From: Polytrichum commune
Taxonomy: Eukaryota > Streptophyta > Polytrichopsida > Polytrichales > Polytrichaceae
DNA: 62,653 nucleotides
Assembly: GCA_950295325.1 (NCBI GenBank)
Contig: OX485808.1
Location: 41,066,527-41,129,179 of the forward strand
Direction of reading: 5' to 3'
The position numbers and the translations under genes were made by a program. Positions 33,511 through 42,945 of this stretch are shown here, in pieces. A model generated the notes under the pieces. That model was not told where the DNA came from and made no database searches. It saw only the letters and a list, made by a program, of their open reading frames with translations. Within the stretch, counting starts at the first letter, position 1, and each line of letters opens with the position of its first letter.

Positions 33511-34616
33511 TTCCATTACGCATTAGAGTATCTGTAATGGAAGGGGATAAAAATCCCAAACGGTCCCTTGTTTAAGTGCAACCAAAAAAGCCTTGGAGGG
33601 CTTCTTTGAGTTTTAGTCGATGACATGTTTAACCTTTACATAACTAAGAATCTTTCCATTTCTTTCTCGCCTATGTGTACATACATCTCTTTACTCCTCT
33701 CACCACTCTTGTATTCCTCAAATAGAATCAAACCCCAAGAAAATTACCTTGACCCTCTCAAATTTGATCACCTCGGACCAAGTCAAAATGCTTCCTCTTC
33801 CTAATTTTTTTTAAAGGTCACCATAAACACAAGTGCTAGAAGTGGCAAATATGAAGAGACCTCCAAATAACTTGAGCTAGTCCCCACTTTTGGTGACATT
33901 ACAGTTAGCTCTATTGTGCATGCAATCGACATAGCCATCATGATGTCCCTTGTAAATGAGGTTTTTCTGGTGTACATATTTGGAAGAAAAAAAAAAATTG
34001 TTCCGTCACACATTAGAGTTATTTGCAAAGTAAATCAAATGAAACCATGGGTGTAGTCCTAGACCCCGAGTACATGAAAAGTAACACAACGTCACCCAAA
34101 TTTTCTTAATACTTCAAATACCATACAACAAAGAGTGGCGCCAGACTATTAAAACATGACTTTTTCTAGTTCGTCCTACTAGGATGGGTGGGCCAAGTTA
34201 GCCTCACACATGATGATCCAATAATTCAGGACAACGGATCCCATGCACATACCCTATTTCACATCCTGAAATTTTCTCAAAGCCTGACCAAAAATGAAAA
34301 GGAGAAATCTCAAAAGTCTCACCCAACTTTAAAAACAGACTCCATTGCACAACAAGCTCACAAGCATTTATTAGAAAGTTCTTGAAAAGGAGGATCAAAC
34401 CCACGGTTTTTACAAATAACTCTATTACTTTTTGGGGGGGAGGGTGGGGGGGGAGAAAAAGGGGAGGAAGAAAGAGAGAAAGGGATGAGACAAACTTTGT
34501 GGGTGAGGTGGCGAGAACACAAAAAGGGCGTTTCACTTTGTTGCATGCATGGCCCGAAATGCAAGGGGAGTCCAGGCGATTGTACGTACTATAAGTTATA
34601 TTACCCTCGCCTCCCT
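33511..34616. other. Unassigned sequence with purine-rich tract
   Basis: A G/A-rich block lies at 34430-34490. Frames of 161 and 68 codons on the minus strand here are created by low-complexity Pro/Ser/Gly/Glu runs and are not supported as genes. Confidence 0.45.
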
Positions 34617-34653
34617 CTTCTCCCTTCCCTTCCCTTCCCTTCCCTTCCCTTCC
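34617..34653 (+). repeat. (TTCCC)n microsatellite
   Basis: About seven units of TTCCC; flanked at 34600-34616 by related CTCC-rich sequence. Confidence 0.9.
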
Positions 34654-35249
34654 TTGCCTTAAATTTATTACATGCTCATTGCTCCTCATGAGCTCTGGAG
34701 CCCCCGAGATTCGAGAAGTGGGAATAAGCTGACAAAAGCCTCGAAAAGCGAAAATTCAAAGGCAAAATTTCAAAGGCAAGGCAAGGCAAGGGAAAAAGCT
34801 AGAAGTCGAAGTTGAAGTTGGAGTTGAAGTCGGAGTTGAAAGAAGGGAAGAATGCCTGCAGGCTAGGCGCAGATCTAAGTTAAGTTTTCACCCTCCACGC
34901 CGATTCATAATAACTCATAGAAACCTTTTTCGAAGCTTGAGGCCATTGAATAAGTTCTTAGAGGCAGGCATGTAGTAGTAGTAGTAGTAGTAGTAGTACC
35001 TACTGCAACTGCCAGTGTAGTGTATGTATGTACGAATGGGAAGGGGGGAATAAAATTTAGAAAAATAAATAAATCCCTGAGAGTGGATAATGAACAGCAC
35101 ACACTTAACTCCCGGGAGTACCGGCCAAGGAATCGTGGCATTCGTGTAAGTTGAGGTTGAATATGTTTGAGAACCCTAGCTTGTAGCTCCGGTTGTTATT
35201 TTTTTATAGCAAATTTGACGGCCCGGAATTGGTATAATGTATGTTTGCT
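34654..35249. other. Unassigned sequence with short tandem motifs
   Basis: Repeated AAAGGCAA/GGCAAGGCAAGG (34758-34790) and GAAGTTGGAGTTGAAGT (34810-34835) motifs, then the (TAG)n tract. No coding evidence. Confidence 0.45.
34972..34998 (+). repeat. (TAG)n microsatellite
   Basis: About nine TAG units. Produces poly-Thr and poly-Tyr runs in two spurious minus-strand frames. Confidence 0.95.
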
Positions 35250-35465
35250 ATATGTAATTAGGTTGCCTTTTTACTCACACATATTGTCTTGGGTCAAATT
35301 TAGATCACAAAAATCTAAAACTTTGTTCATTTGTCCGTATAACAATCACATGCGTTGATCTAAAAAGTTCAACAAAGATAAGGTGTTTTGTTATTGTGGT
35401 AGTGGAATTTTTGGCATAGTGTGGAATGCTGATGTATTAACATGGGGCAACCTGATTGCACATAT
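35250..35465 (+). mobile_element. MITE family H, copy 3 (both ends)
   Basis: A 216-bp element. Left end ATATGTAATTAGGTTGCC and right end GGCAACCTGATTGCACATAT are inverted repeats. The interior TTGGGTCAAATTTAGATCAC matches H4. No coding capacity. Confidence 0.8.
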
Positions 35466-35552
35466 TGGGGTAGAGAGATGAAAATTGTTGGGATGGGTCA
35501 ACCACAAACTTATGGAGGATAGGTGTTTAGCATCCACCTTAGAACATGGTCG
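35466..35552. other. Unassigned linker
   Basis: Contains GTTGGGATGGGTCAACCAC. Nothing recognisable. Confidence 0.35.
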
Positions 35553-35950
35553 TTAGGGGCATGTTTACACGAAAGCCATTAGGTCATGGCTCTTGAAAAT
35601 CCTTGAATCTCATTGGTTGAGAGTGTCGTGGTCCCCCCCCCCTTTTAGTTTACACGAGGACAACTTTGGACTACAGCCCATAACATTTTAGTGGATGAAA
35701 AATCTATATGGGAGCCCGTATGACAGGTATGGATAATGTTGGCCAGGATTGTAGGGGAGTTTTCTTAGGAAAGTCTTGAAGGTAGGCATGATGGAACGTG
35801 CGATAGGAATTTGAATTTACATTAAGGGCTTGTGACCTCCAAAAGACCATAGGCTATAGTTTATGAACTTATCTATCTTCTCATCCAAAAAGTAGAGTGC
35901 CATGATCATTTAAGAATCATGACCTAATGCCTTAGTGTAAACATGCCTAA
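35553..35950 (+). mobile_element. MITE family N, copy 1 (both ends)
   Basis: About 400 bp. Left end TTAGGGGCATGTTTACACGA, continuing AGCCATTAGGTCATGGC. The right end reversed reads TTAGGCATGTTTACACTAAG then GCATTAGGTCATGAT. Near-perfect inverted repeats extend over more than 35 bp. The GGGCATGTTT-type terminus recalls Harbinger/Tourist elements, but a clean 3-bp target duplication is not visible. Contains a C10 run at 35633-35642. Confidence 0.85.
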
Positions 35951-36864
35951 GAATCCACGTATCGGCTTAAGGATACGTAGGGCAAGCATACATTGGGTCA
36001 AAAATTTCTAGAACCCATGTAAGTTGAAGTTGACAACGTTGAAAGTCCTTCGTGATTTAGAAGTTTCTATTTAGAGTTGATTTTTCACCCCGGGATTCGC
36101 CATAGAATCCCCAAACTAGTACATTGAAGTGACCGGCCATAGACCTATAAGGAGTAGGATTCTAGTCATCATCATCTTTGAAGATGAAAGACACGCTCTT
36201 CCACTCACAAGTATGTAGTCTCTTTATTTTGGTTACAAGACACTAAACTTCAAGTTGGATTTCACCCTAGTTTTGCAAGCACATTTTTGCCATTGAAGGA
36301 TCGTAATGTGGGCACATTTGGCTTTTTTATTTGGCACATTTAGGTTTGATCATGAGTGCCCTCATGCCACTTTGTGAGGTGTGATGCCTTCCTTTCTTTC
36401 TTTTGAGCACACCGGCTTTGGGCCTTTTGTCAATATTTTATGTAAATTAACTAGATCTATTCTTTTAATTTTGGAGGACTAAGTATGTTAGATATTTAAT
36501 GGAGTTTGTTATTCTTTTACAAAAGAAGGGGAATTAACAATGGGTTTCCTAAACCCCCCCTCCCTCTCTATGTGGGTCAAAATTGTTGTGTTTCTTTTTG
36601 AAACGTTGTTGTTGTTGAGATTCTTCATGGTTCAAGGGAGGATTGACCGTTGGTCGAACCACATAGTGCTATGGTGTTTGGAGTTTATACGAGGATTAGA
36701 AAAAGGAGGGAGATAGTTGTCTCTTAAGAAAGTTACGACCAACCGACACATCTTGGCCTTCTTTAATCACATCTCAATCACACACAATGTCCAAATTGCA
36801 TGATTCCCATTGCATTGGCACCCTCATAGACTCGTTACATGTCAAAACCCGCCTTCAAAACTTA
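35951..36864. other. Unassigned sequence
   Basis: No coding evidence and no recognisable element. CCCTCCCTCTC-type and GTTGTTGTTG short repeats occur near 36555 and 36608. Confidence 0.4.
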
Positions 36865-36941
36865 CTAACTTCTCCACACTCAACATCGAACACAATCGGG
36901 AGGACATGTTTACAAGAATCAAGGAATCAACCAAACGTGCA
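36865..36941 (+). mobile_element. MITE family K fragment leading into the satellite
   Basis: CTCCACACTCAACATCGAAC and AATCAAGGAATCAACCAAAC correspond to the K interior just upstream of the part that is tandemly repeated. This ties the array to a K element whose left half is missing. Confidence 0.75.
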
Positions 36942-37655
36942 CTTCCGATAGCCATAACTAAATCAAGGGAGCTCCAATTCTCGATCCAAATTTTGCCGAT
37001 GCTTCATCCTAGAGTTGCTGATGCAACACAAGCTTCATCATGTAATCTAATCGATAGAAGGCATGGAGCATAAAAAAAGAATCCGAATAACACCCACAAA
37101 CTGGTTAGCAAAGTAACTTCCGATAGCCATAACTAAATCAAGGGAGCTCCAATTCTCCATCCGATTTTTGCCGATGCTTCATCGTAGGTTTGCTAATGCA
37201 ACACAAGCTTCGTCGTGTATTCTAATTGATAGAAGGCGGGGAGCATAAACAACAAAACCGAATAACACCCCCATACATATGATTAGCAAAGTAACTTCCA
37301 ATAGCCATAACTAAATCAAGGGAGCTCCGATTTCTCCATCTGATTTTTGCCGATGCTTCATCGTAGAGTTGCTAATGCAACACAAGCTTCGTCGTGTACT
37401 CTAATTAGTAGAAGTTGGGAAGCATAAACAACAACAAAACCAAATAACACCCACAAACATACGATTAGCAAAACAACTTCCGATAACCATAACTAAATCA
37501 AGGAAGCTCCGATTCTGGATCCAATTTTTTCCAATGCTTCATCATAGAGTTGCTAATGCAACACAAGGTTCGCCATGTTATCTAACCGATAGAAGTTGGG
37601 AAGCATAAACAACAACGAAACCGAGTAACACCCCCAAACATACGATTAGCAAAGT
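36942..37655 (+). repeat. Satellite-like array from the end of MITE K (four units)
   Basis: The anchor CTTCCGATAGCCATAACTAA (or one-base variants) starts at 36942, 37117, 37295 and 37477, giving periods of 175, 178 and 182 bp. Each unit runs through GATGCTTCATCGTAG, TGCAACACAAGCTTCGTCGT and CCGAATAACACCC, the K terminus, then a junction ATACGATTAGCAAAGTAA before the next unit. The array stops at AGCAAAG (37655). Each unit is therefore the last third of K1/K2 plus about 30 bp of flank. Confidence 0.92.
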
Positions 37656-37974
37656 CGTGATTCGGCCGGCCGGCCGGACGGCGAGGGGGGGGGAGGGGGG
37701 AGCCGGTGACCGTCAGGAGCAGGAGGGGGGGGGGGGAGGTGGTGATGACCAATTGATGGCCATAAAAGAGAGTCGGGTACCGTGACATAAAAGAGGTGAA
37801 TAGGCCTTTGCGTTTAACATGCCCCAATTTAAAGCCCCGGCCCACCCGCTTTGATGGCCAAATTCACTGCCGCTTCAATACACCCCCCCCCCCCCCTCCT
37901 GTACACCTCCTGCTGCTGCTACTGCTACTGCTAGTGCCAGTGGGATCAGCAAAAGCTTCAGAGCCCGGCTTCCC
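37656..37974. other. GC-rich low-complexity block
   Basis: GGCCGGCCGGCCGG near 37664, G-rich runs 37684-37740, a C15 run at 37883-37897 and CTG/CTA triplets at 37908-37932. The short overlapping frames on both strands are low-complexity. Confidence 0.7.
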
Positions 37975-38128
37975 TTCACTTCACTTCACTTCAATTCAAT
38001 TCAATTCAATGCAACTCCAGGGCCCAGATCATCTCGAGCCTTCAAACCCTATGTTTGTTTGTGATAAACCCGTGTGCTCGCTCTATGAGCTAGCTTAGCT
38101 TGCTCAAAGTGATGCCCTCCGTCGCAAC
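37975..38128 (+). repeat. Local duplication, left copy
   Basis: CTTCACTTCACTTCACTTCA, TCATCTCGAGCCTT, TATGAGCTAGCTTAGCT and GATGCCCTCCGTCGCAA recur in the same order at 38320-38436. The left copy has expanded CTTCA/ATTCA pentamers. Confidence 0.8.
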
Positions 38129-38152
38129 ATTTTAACTTGAAGGTGTGCCTCT

Positions 38153-38319
38153 AGTAGTACACACCGGTAAATGGTATTTAGTGTCGCTTCGAACTCGTTG
38201 GAGGGGGTTACGCGATGCTCTAACTATCTACTATAGCTCTCGTTTCTTTAGCAACACAAGTTGAATTGGTTGGTTGGTTGTTTGGGTGTTATAGAACACT
38301 AACATCTATGCTTAATCTC
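38153..38319 (+). mobile_element. MITE family A, copy 2 (truncated) between duplicated flanks
   Basis: GGTAAATGGTATTTAGTGTC, CGATGCTCTAACTATCTACT and GTTATAGAACACTAACATCT match the left two-thirds of A. The right end is missing; instead the duplicated flank begins. Confidence 0.75.
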
Positions 38320-38436
38320 CCTTCAACTTAATTTAATGCAATTTTAGGTTTGGATCGTCTCGAGTCTTTAGAATTTATGTTATAATTAAGCTCTATAAGC
38401 TAGCTACGTAGCTCACCGCAATGCCCTCCGTCGCAA
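38320..38436 (+). repeat. Local duplication, right copy
   Basis: Diverged second copy of 37975-38128 (GGATCGTCTCGAGTCTTTAG, TATAAGCTAGCTACGTAGC, ATGCCCTCCGTCGCAAAT). Confidence 0.8.
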
Positions 38437-38447
38437 ATTACTCAAAG

Positions 38448-38872
38448 TTATCCCGTTTAGTGCGTGTGGTACTAGTTCCCGAAACACGCACTATTTTGCT
38501 AGATCTCAAAATTAGTGAGGGTTGGATTTTGTGTTCATTGATACTAAATTCATGAATGCGTGTGCATTTATTATATAGTTGAAGAAATTCATTGTGTGTG
38601 TGTAGAGGTGTTTGTAGAGTGCATAATTTGTTTTGGTGAGCTCGAAGAGGCTTCCTCTCCTTCGTTTCAACTGGTGCCACTCAACCCTTACACTACAAAT
38701 TTGAAGAATGAGAGTTTGCATTGAGAATTTCCATCACTTTGACACTTTGGACTCCCGAAACCCTAGATGTTATGGTGGCCCCAATTTTGTGATGAAAAAA
38801 TAAATAAATTAGTATCACCTACATCAACTTCCCACACGCACTAGTAGCCCACCCATTCTAGATGGGACGATC
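38448..38872 (+). mobile_element. MITE family I, copy 1
   Basis: About 425 bp with ends TTATCCCGTTTAGTGCGTGT and ACACGCACTAGTAGCC...GGGACGATC. It aligns end to end with the reverse of 50145-50556 (TCTCAAAATTAGTGAGGGTT, GATACTAAATTCATGAATGC). The minus-strand frames at 38438-38721 arise from it. Confidence 0.8.
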
Positions 38873-38875
38873 AGT

Positions 38876-39108
38876 GTAGTACACCGCTTATGGTATTTCG
38901 TGTCACTTTACTTGTTGGAATTACGCAATGCTATAACTATCTACTATAGATCTCATTTTTTAAACCAACAAAGGTCAAATTGGTTGTTCGGACATTATAG
39001 AACATTAAGATATTTGTTTGGTCAAAACTTATGTGAACGGTAAAAAGTTATAGCACTACGTAACTCCAACTAGTAAGTGATACTAAATACCATTAAACAG
39101 GCTGTAGT
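38876..39108 (+). mobile_element. MITE family A, copy 3
   Basis: GTACACCGCTTATGGTATTT at the left and TACTAAATACCATTAAACAG then GCTGTAGT at the right. The interior GGAATTACGCAATGCTATAA and GGACATTATAGAACATTAAG is typical of A. Confidence 0.85.
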
Positions 39109-40311
39109 TGCTCCTTGCGTTCAATGACCTCCATCTTCAAATTCGGAGGCCGGTCATGGCAGTGGTGAAGGGAGAGTCAGCCTTTCATACGTGACACCTT
39201 CCAAGGACACGTTGTCGTCACTAAGTTTGCAGCAATTGTGTCCTCATCAATATAGCCGGGCTCTTAACTCACAAATTGGGCACAAATGAAGCGACTTCAT
39301 TTCAAAAGGGAAACCCACCCAACGGAGAATCACCAAGCCATCAACTAGCTCAGGCTTTTAAATAAGAACATTGCTAAAGGTCGGTTACTCGTTTTTCACA
39401 CAAACATTCAACTTCCTTAGGTAAAATGTATTTGTTTTTGGATCTACATACCGTAGCTCTCTAGCAGCTTGAGCACCTTTCTACCTAATAATTAATTAAA
39501 GTGAAAAACAAAGTTGGGCAACTCAAAAAATAATATTCTAAAATCGGGCAGATTCAAAACGTAATTTAGAATAAGTTAGACAATGACCTTGAGTCTTCCT
39601 TCACACTCTCAATCCATACCATGGTTAAGGAGGGACAACTTTCTACTTTACTAAATTCAAATAACTTTTGCAAAAATATTAGAGTTGTAGTATAGCATAG
39701 TGTGTTGATCATAGGATCTGAACACCAATACGAATTTGTTTTTATGGACAAATGTACCAAAATAAAGAGGCAATGCCAATTGTGGGTTGGTTTGAATGAG
39801 GGACGCTTTAACCTTGATCAAAGCCGCAGACTCATATGTAAACCCAAGGTGGATTTCATAACAAAGTTGAGGGTAAGGCTCACTGCAACGTGCTGGAAGC
39901 GGTCTCCATGTATCACATATGCTTTGGCTTAACAATACTATGGTCCCAAAGAACAACAATCAACTATTTCTTTTGGAATTTGTTTGAAAATAAACCAACG
40001 AGAATCCTACTCGAGGTTCGATCTTCATAACTTGTATCAATACTAAACATGCCAAACGGTACAAGTGTATACACGAGAAGGAGTTTAGCCAACCTCCATG
40101 GACATCGTCGTAAGATAAACATACATCATAAGCACGCCTTCAAGTTGGATGCACTAATACCACGAGGTGAAAAGAGAACTAAGATTTGCGGCTCGAAATG
40201 CCTCATAGGTATGAAATCTCTAAGTGTGAAGAACTCAATGTTTATATCTCCTTCCGGGCGGTAGGTTTATTAGGGTGCAATTCCACGTAGCACGAAGTTG
40301 AAGGTTCAACG

Positions 40312-40328
40312 CCCCCCCCCCCCCCCCC
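40312..40328 (+). repeat. Poly-C run (17)
   Basis: Uninterrupted C tract. Confidence 0.95.
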
Positions 40329-41028
40329 ACAAAATACACTACTTACTTGGAGAACGTATGTAATACAAAAAAGACATCAAGCGGTTTGTTTCCCCTACAT
40401 CTCGGTGGAAACACCCTTTAGACATTCCGGAGTGGCTCAAATAATGAGGGTTGTGGCTAGGGAGGGTAGGTGCATCCGAGGCGTGCAAAGACATCATGGG
40501 GAAATAGGGTTGCATGTGTGTGTGTTTTCTTTCTCGACCTCTCTCCTTGATTGTGGCCGCCATGCAAATAGCTACATGTACAATAACTTATTACACGGGT
40601 CACCTTTGACAAGAAGAGCCGAAGAAAGCTCCCGTAAGGAGCCATGAGTAGAGAACAAAAGGCGGTTCGGGAATTGAGAAATTGGGGCCAAATAAATGCA
40701 CCCGTGGGTCTCATAGTCACTCCACAAAGCCGGGGCTCTCAAGTGGGGTGTGTGGGGTCCACCCATATTTGTCCTTGCCACCTGTCACTTTGTGGGACCC
40801 ATGGTTTGTTATGTATCTCGATTCTCGAGTAGGGCGGGCCCCCTTTATTGTTTTCCCTCGCTCCGCCAAATTGGCTGCCCTTGTTATTATAATAACCCCC
40901 CCCCCCTTCCTTCCTTCATCACCGAGTCATGGCGACCTTGTTTGTTGCATTTCCGTGTTAAATGCCCGGCCCCGTGCTTGCATATGACCATGTCCCATGT
41001 CCCACCCCCAAGGCATCATCGATTCAAT

Positions 41029-41040
41029 CACTATAAATAG
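41029..41040 (+). promoter_or_regulatory. Possible TATA-box motif
   Basis: CTATAAATAG is a good match to plant core-promoter TATA boxes. It is followed within 50 bases by short ATG frames, but no recognisable gene follows, and one such motif is expected by chance in this much DNA. Confidence 0.15.
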
Positions 41041-41162
41041 CGCCCATCATGCCACAATCTCCCAAAGGGGCTTTTAATGCCGGGTTTGGGTTTTGTAAGT
41101 TGGGCTTGGCTTTCCTTGCCTTGCCCGAATGGTGAAAACAAAGGGTTTCGATTGCCATGTAA

Positions 41163-41256
41163 GGGTTGGGGCGAACCAACCCGTACACTGGTTCCTTGGA
41201 GGCAAGGGTTTAGGCATCCAACAAGGAACGAGTGTATGGGTCGGTTCGCCCAAATC
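41163..41256. mobile_element. Fold-back element L, copy 2, with target duplication
   Basis: GGGTTGGGGCGAACCAACCC at the left and, reversed from the right, GATTTGGGCGAACCGACCC. The arms extend through ACACTGGTTCCTTG / ACACTCGTTCCTTG around a 20-base loop. The flanks repeat GCCATGTAA (41154-41162 and 41257-41265); three further bases left of that match 2 of 3. A 9-bp duplication is typical of Mutator-type transposition. At about 94 bp this is very small for a mobile element. Confidence 0.75.
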
Positions 41257-41265
41257 GCCATGTAA

Positions 41266-41784
41266 AGGGGTATCTATGTCTAAAAGTGGATACTTCTAGC
41301 ATTCCAACAGAAGGGAGTTTAAACTCCCCCCAAAAAACCTTACATGAACACATTAAGAAGTCCAAACGAAGAGCATGGGGATTGGTCTTCATGTTTTTGG
41401 AGTCAAGACGATTATCTTATGAAATCTTCAACTGGCGTTCGTAGAGTCTCTTAAATGGGGGTTTTTTTTTTCCCTTTCCAAATGTGTACATTTTAGACTT
41501 GAATGTGTGCTTATGTGGTAGAAAGCATTTAAGCCACATACCACTTTAGAACTACACCACCTTAATTGGCGGGGAGTCATTTGTGCATGCTTGTACGGGT
41601 GGATTCTACCCGAGTGGGTGATGATGAGTTTTGGATGGCGGCCACACAAGGCCCGTGAACGAAAATATGTTCATAAAAGGCTGCCACCACGGGTGAGTCC
41701 GTTCACATCCCCATCATTGCATGGAGAACGCTCAAAACTACAAACAAACAAAATGAAGCCAAATGATTCAACAATGCGTGTAGG
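41266..41784. other. Unassigned sequence
   Basis: Overlapping short frames on both strands, none with a motif. A T9 run lies near 41463-41471. Confidence 0.4.
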
Positions 41785-42080
41785 GACTAAGAGTATAAGC
41801 AAGCCTCACTTGGTTACGACACCTATATGTGAGTGGTGTATGGTTAGTGGTGGATCTAAGAATGGATACCAAAAAGACACGTGTGTAAGGGGGATTGGAC
41901 ATGCTCAAATTCTAGATTCAATGGTCGACTTGGTTGGAGGGAGATGTGTGACCATTTAGTGATCTCGAGAATCCTTACTTTGTTAACGAACAAGGTGTTC
42001 CAATAAGCTCCAATTGATATGAGGAAAATGGTTACGGCCTTGATTTGATTTGATTTGATTTGGCATTGATCGAGTGTTTC
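41785..42080 (+). repeat. Repeat C, copy 4
   Basis: GACACCTATATGTGAGTGGT, GGATCTAAGAATGGATACCA, GTGTGTAAGGGGGATTGGAC and TGAGGAAAATGGTTACGGCC match the C consensus. The 122-codon frame at 41591-41959 runs into it and is not a gene. It ends in a (GATTT)n tract at 42038-42061. Confidence 0.8.
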
Positions 42081-42139
42081 TTATCCTACAAGAAGTAGGT
42101 GCAGAGCTAAAAGTGATTGTTTTAAGGCCTAATTATCTT

Positions 42140-42494
42140 ACATGTTTTATGATATTTAGTGTCACTTTCTAAGTATCACATGGGTGGCATGTGATTTGAC
42201 ATTGGAAGAATGTGACATGTGTCATACTCACATTTGTCAAAACCTATTGAGTCATGACTGGAAGTTATCTTTCAGCACTCAAAGTGTTGAACCAAACATC
42301 ATTCTATGGTAATTGGAATCATGCATTGTTGTAATTTCAAACCCGTGCATTTCATTTTAATACCACAACAAATACAATAGATAGATTGGATATCATAATA
42401 CATATAAGACTTCGTTAGCTTATATTCTAAATAAAAAGCTTCAAAATTGCATAAACCCAAATAATAAGTGACATTAACTACCATAAATAAGGTA
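42140..42494 (+). mobile_element. MITE family A, copy 6, enlarged
   Basis: TATGATATTTAGTGTCACTT at the left and AATAATAAGTGACATTAACT then ACCATAAATAAGGTAG at the right. At about 350 bp it is longer than other A copies, and the middle (about 42185-42420) is unrelated, so it may hold a small insertion. Confidence 0.6.
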
Positions 42495-42837
42495 GCAATA
42501 TAATTTTATTTCCATGTGATTTTGTCAAAGTTCCTCCTAATGTTTGTGGAGGTCTTGCAAGAACAAATTTGAAACTGCTTTGGATATGAGTAGGGAATCT
42601 ATTCTCTAGCATCTTTGTGTGCTCAACATTGACACGATTGCCAAAAAAAAAATTAAGTGCAAGAAAGGAAAAATATATTTCCTTAGATAAATAAATAAAT
42701 GAATAACCAACGTTGGGTAATATGACGTGAATTTGAGCCCATTGGCCCTACCTTGCTCAAGAATCTTCTTGGTGTAGAGTAAGGTTTACTATCTACCTTG
42801 TGGTGGGTGGGCTCTTGGCTTCTTACCTACTTAGTTA
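42495..42837. other. Unassigned sequence
   Basis: AT-rich; short AAATAAATAAATAAATG repeat near 42685. Nothing else recognised. Confidence 0.4.
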
Positions 42838-42945
42838 GTTTTTTTTCCATCAAATAGAGAGAAGATTTCATAGTGAGAATCGAACTGCCAACCACTCCAT
42901 TCGGAAATAGGTACCTCTTCACTATCACCCGGTAATTTAAGGTCA
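42838..42945 (-). mobile_element. Possible tRNA-derived SINE
   Basis: The minus strand reads GGGTGATAGTGAAGAGGTAC (A-box-like) and, about 30 bases on, GGCAGTTCGATTCTCACTAT (GTTCGATTC fits an RNA polymerase III B box). An A8 stretch follows after 30 more bases. The order and spacing suit a tRNA-derived SINE. There is no second copy in the window and no target duplication was identified. Confidence 0.35.

Larger units (their letters stand above)
39109..41162. other. Unassigned sequence, GC-richer towards the right
   Basis: Overlapping frames of 60-101 codons occur on both strands (39566-41040), a pattern expected from GC-richer non-coding DNA rather than one gene. No domain, signal peptide or splice-linked model was recognised. 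Contains C17 at 40312-40328 and C10 near 40897-40906. CCGYAGACTYRTATGTAAAC near 39827 recurs near 51424. Confidence 0.4.

Noticed and set aside
34204-34689. Longest reading frame of the window (161 codons, minus strand)
   Set aside because: Its length comes from TTCCC and G/A-rich low-complexity tracts; the peptide is Gly/Glu/Lys- and Pro/Ser-rich with no domain, and overlapping frames exist on the other strand.
36942-37655. CRISPR-like array
   Set aside because: Units are 175-182 bp of continuous homologous sequence without short repeat/unique spacer alternation; the genome is eukaryotic.
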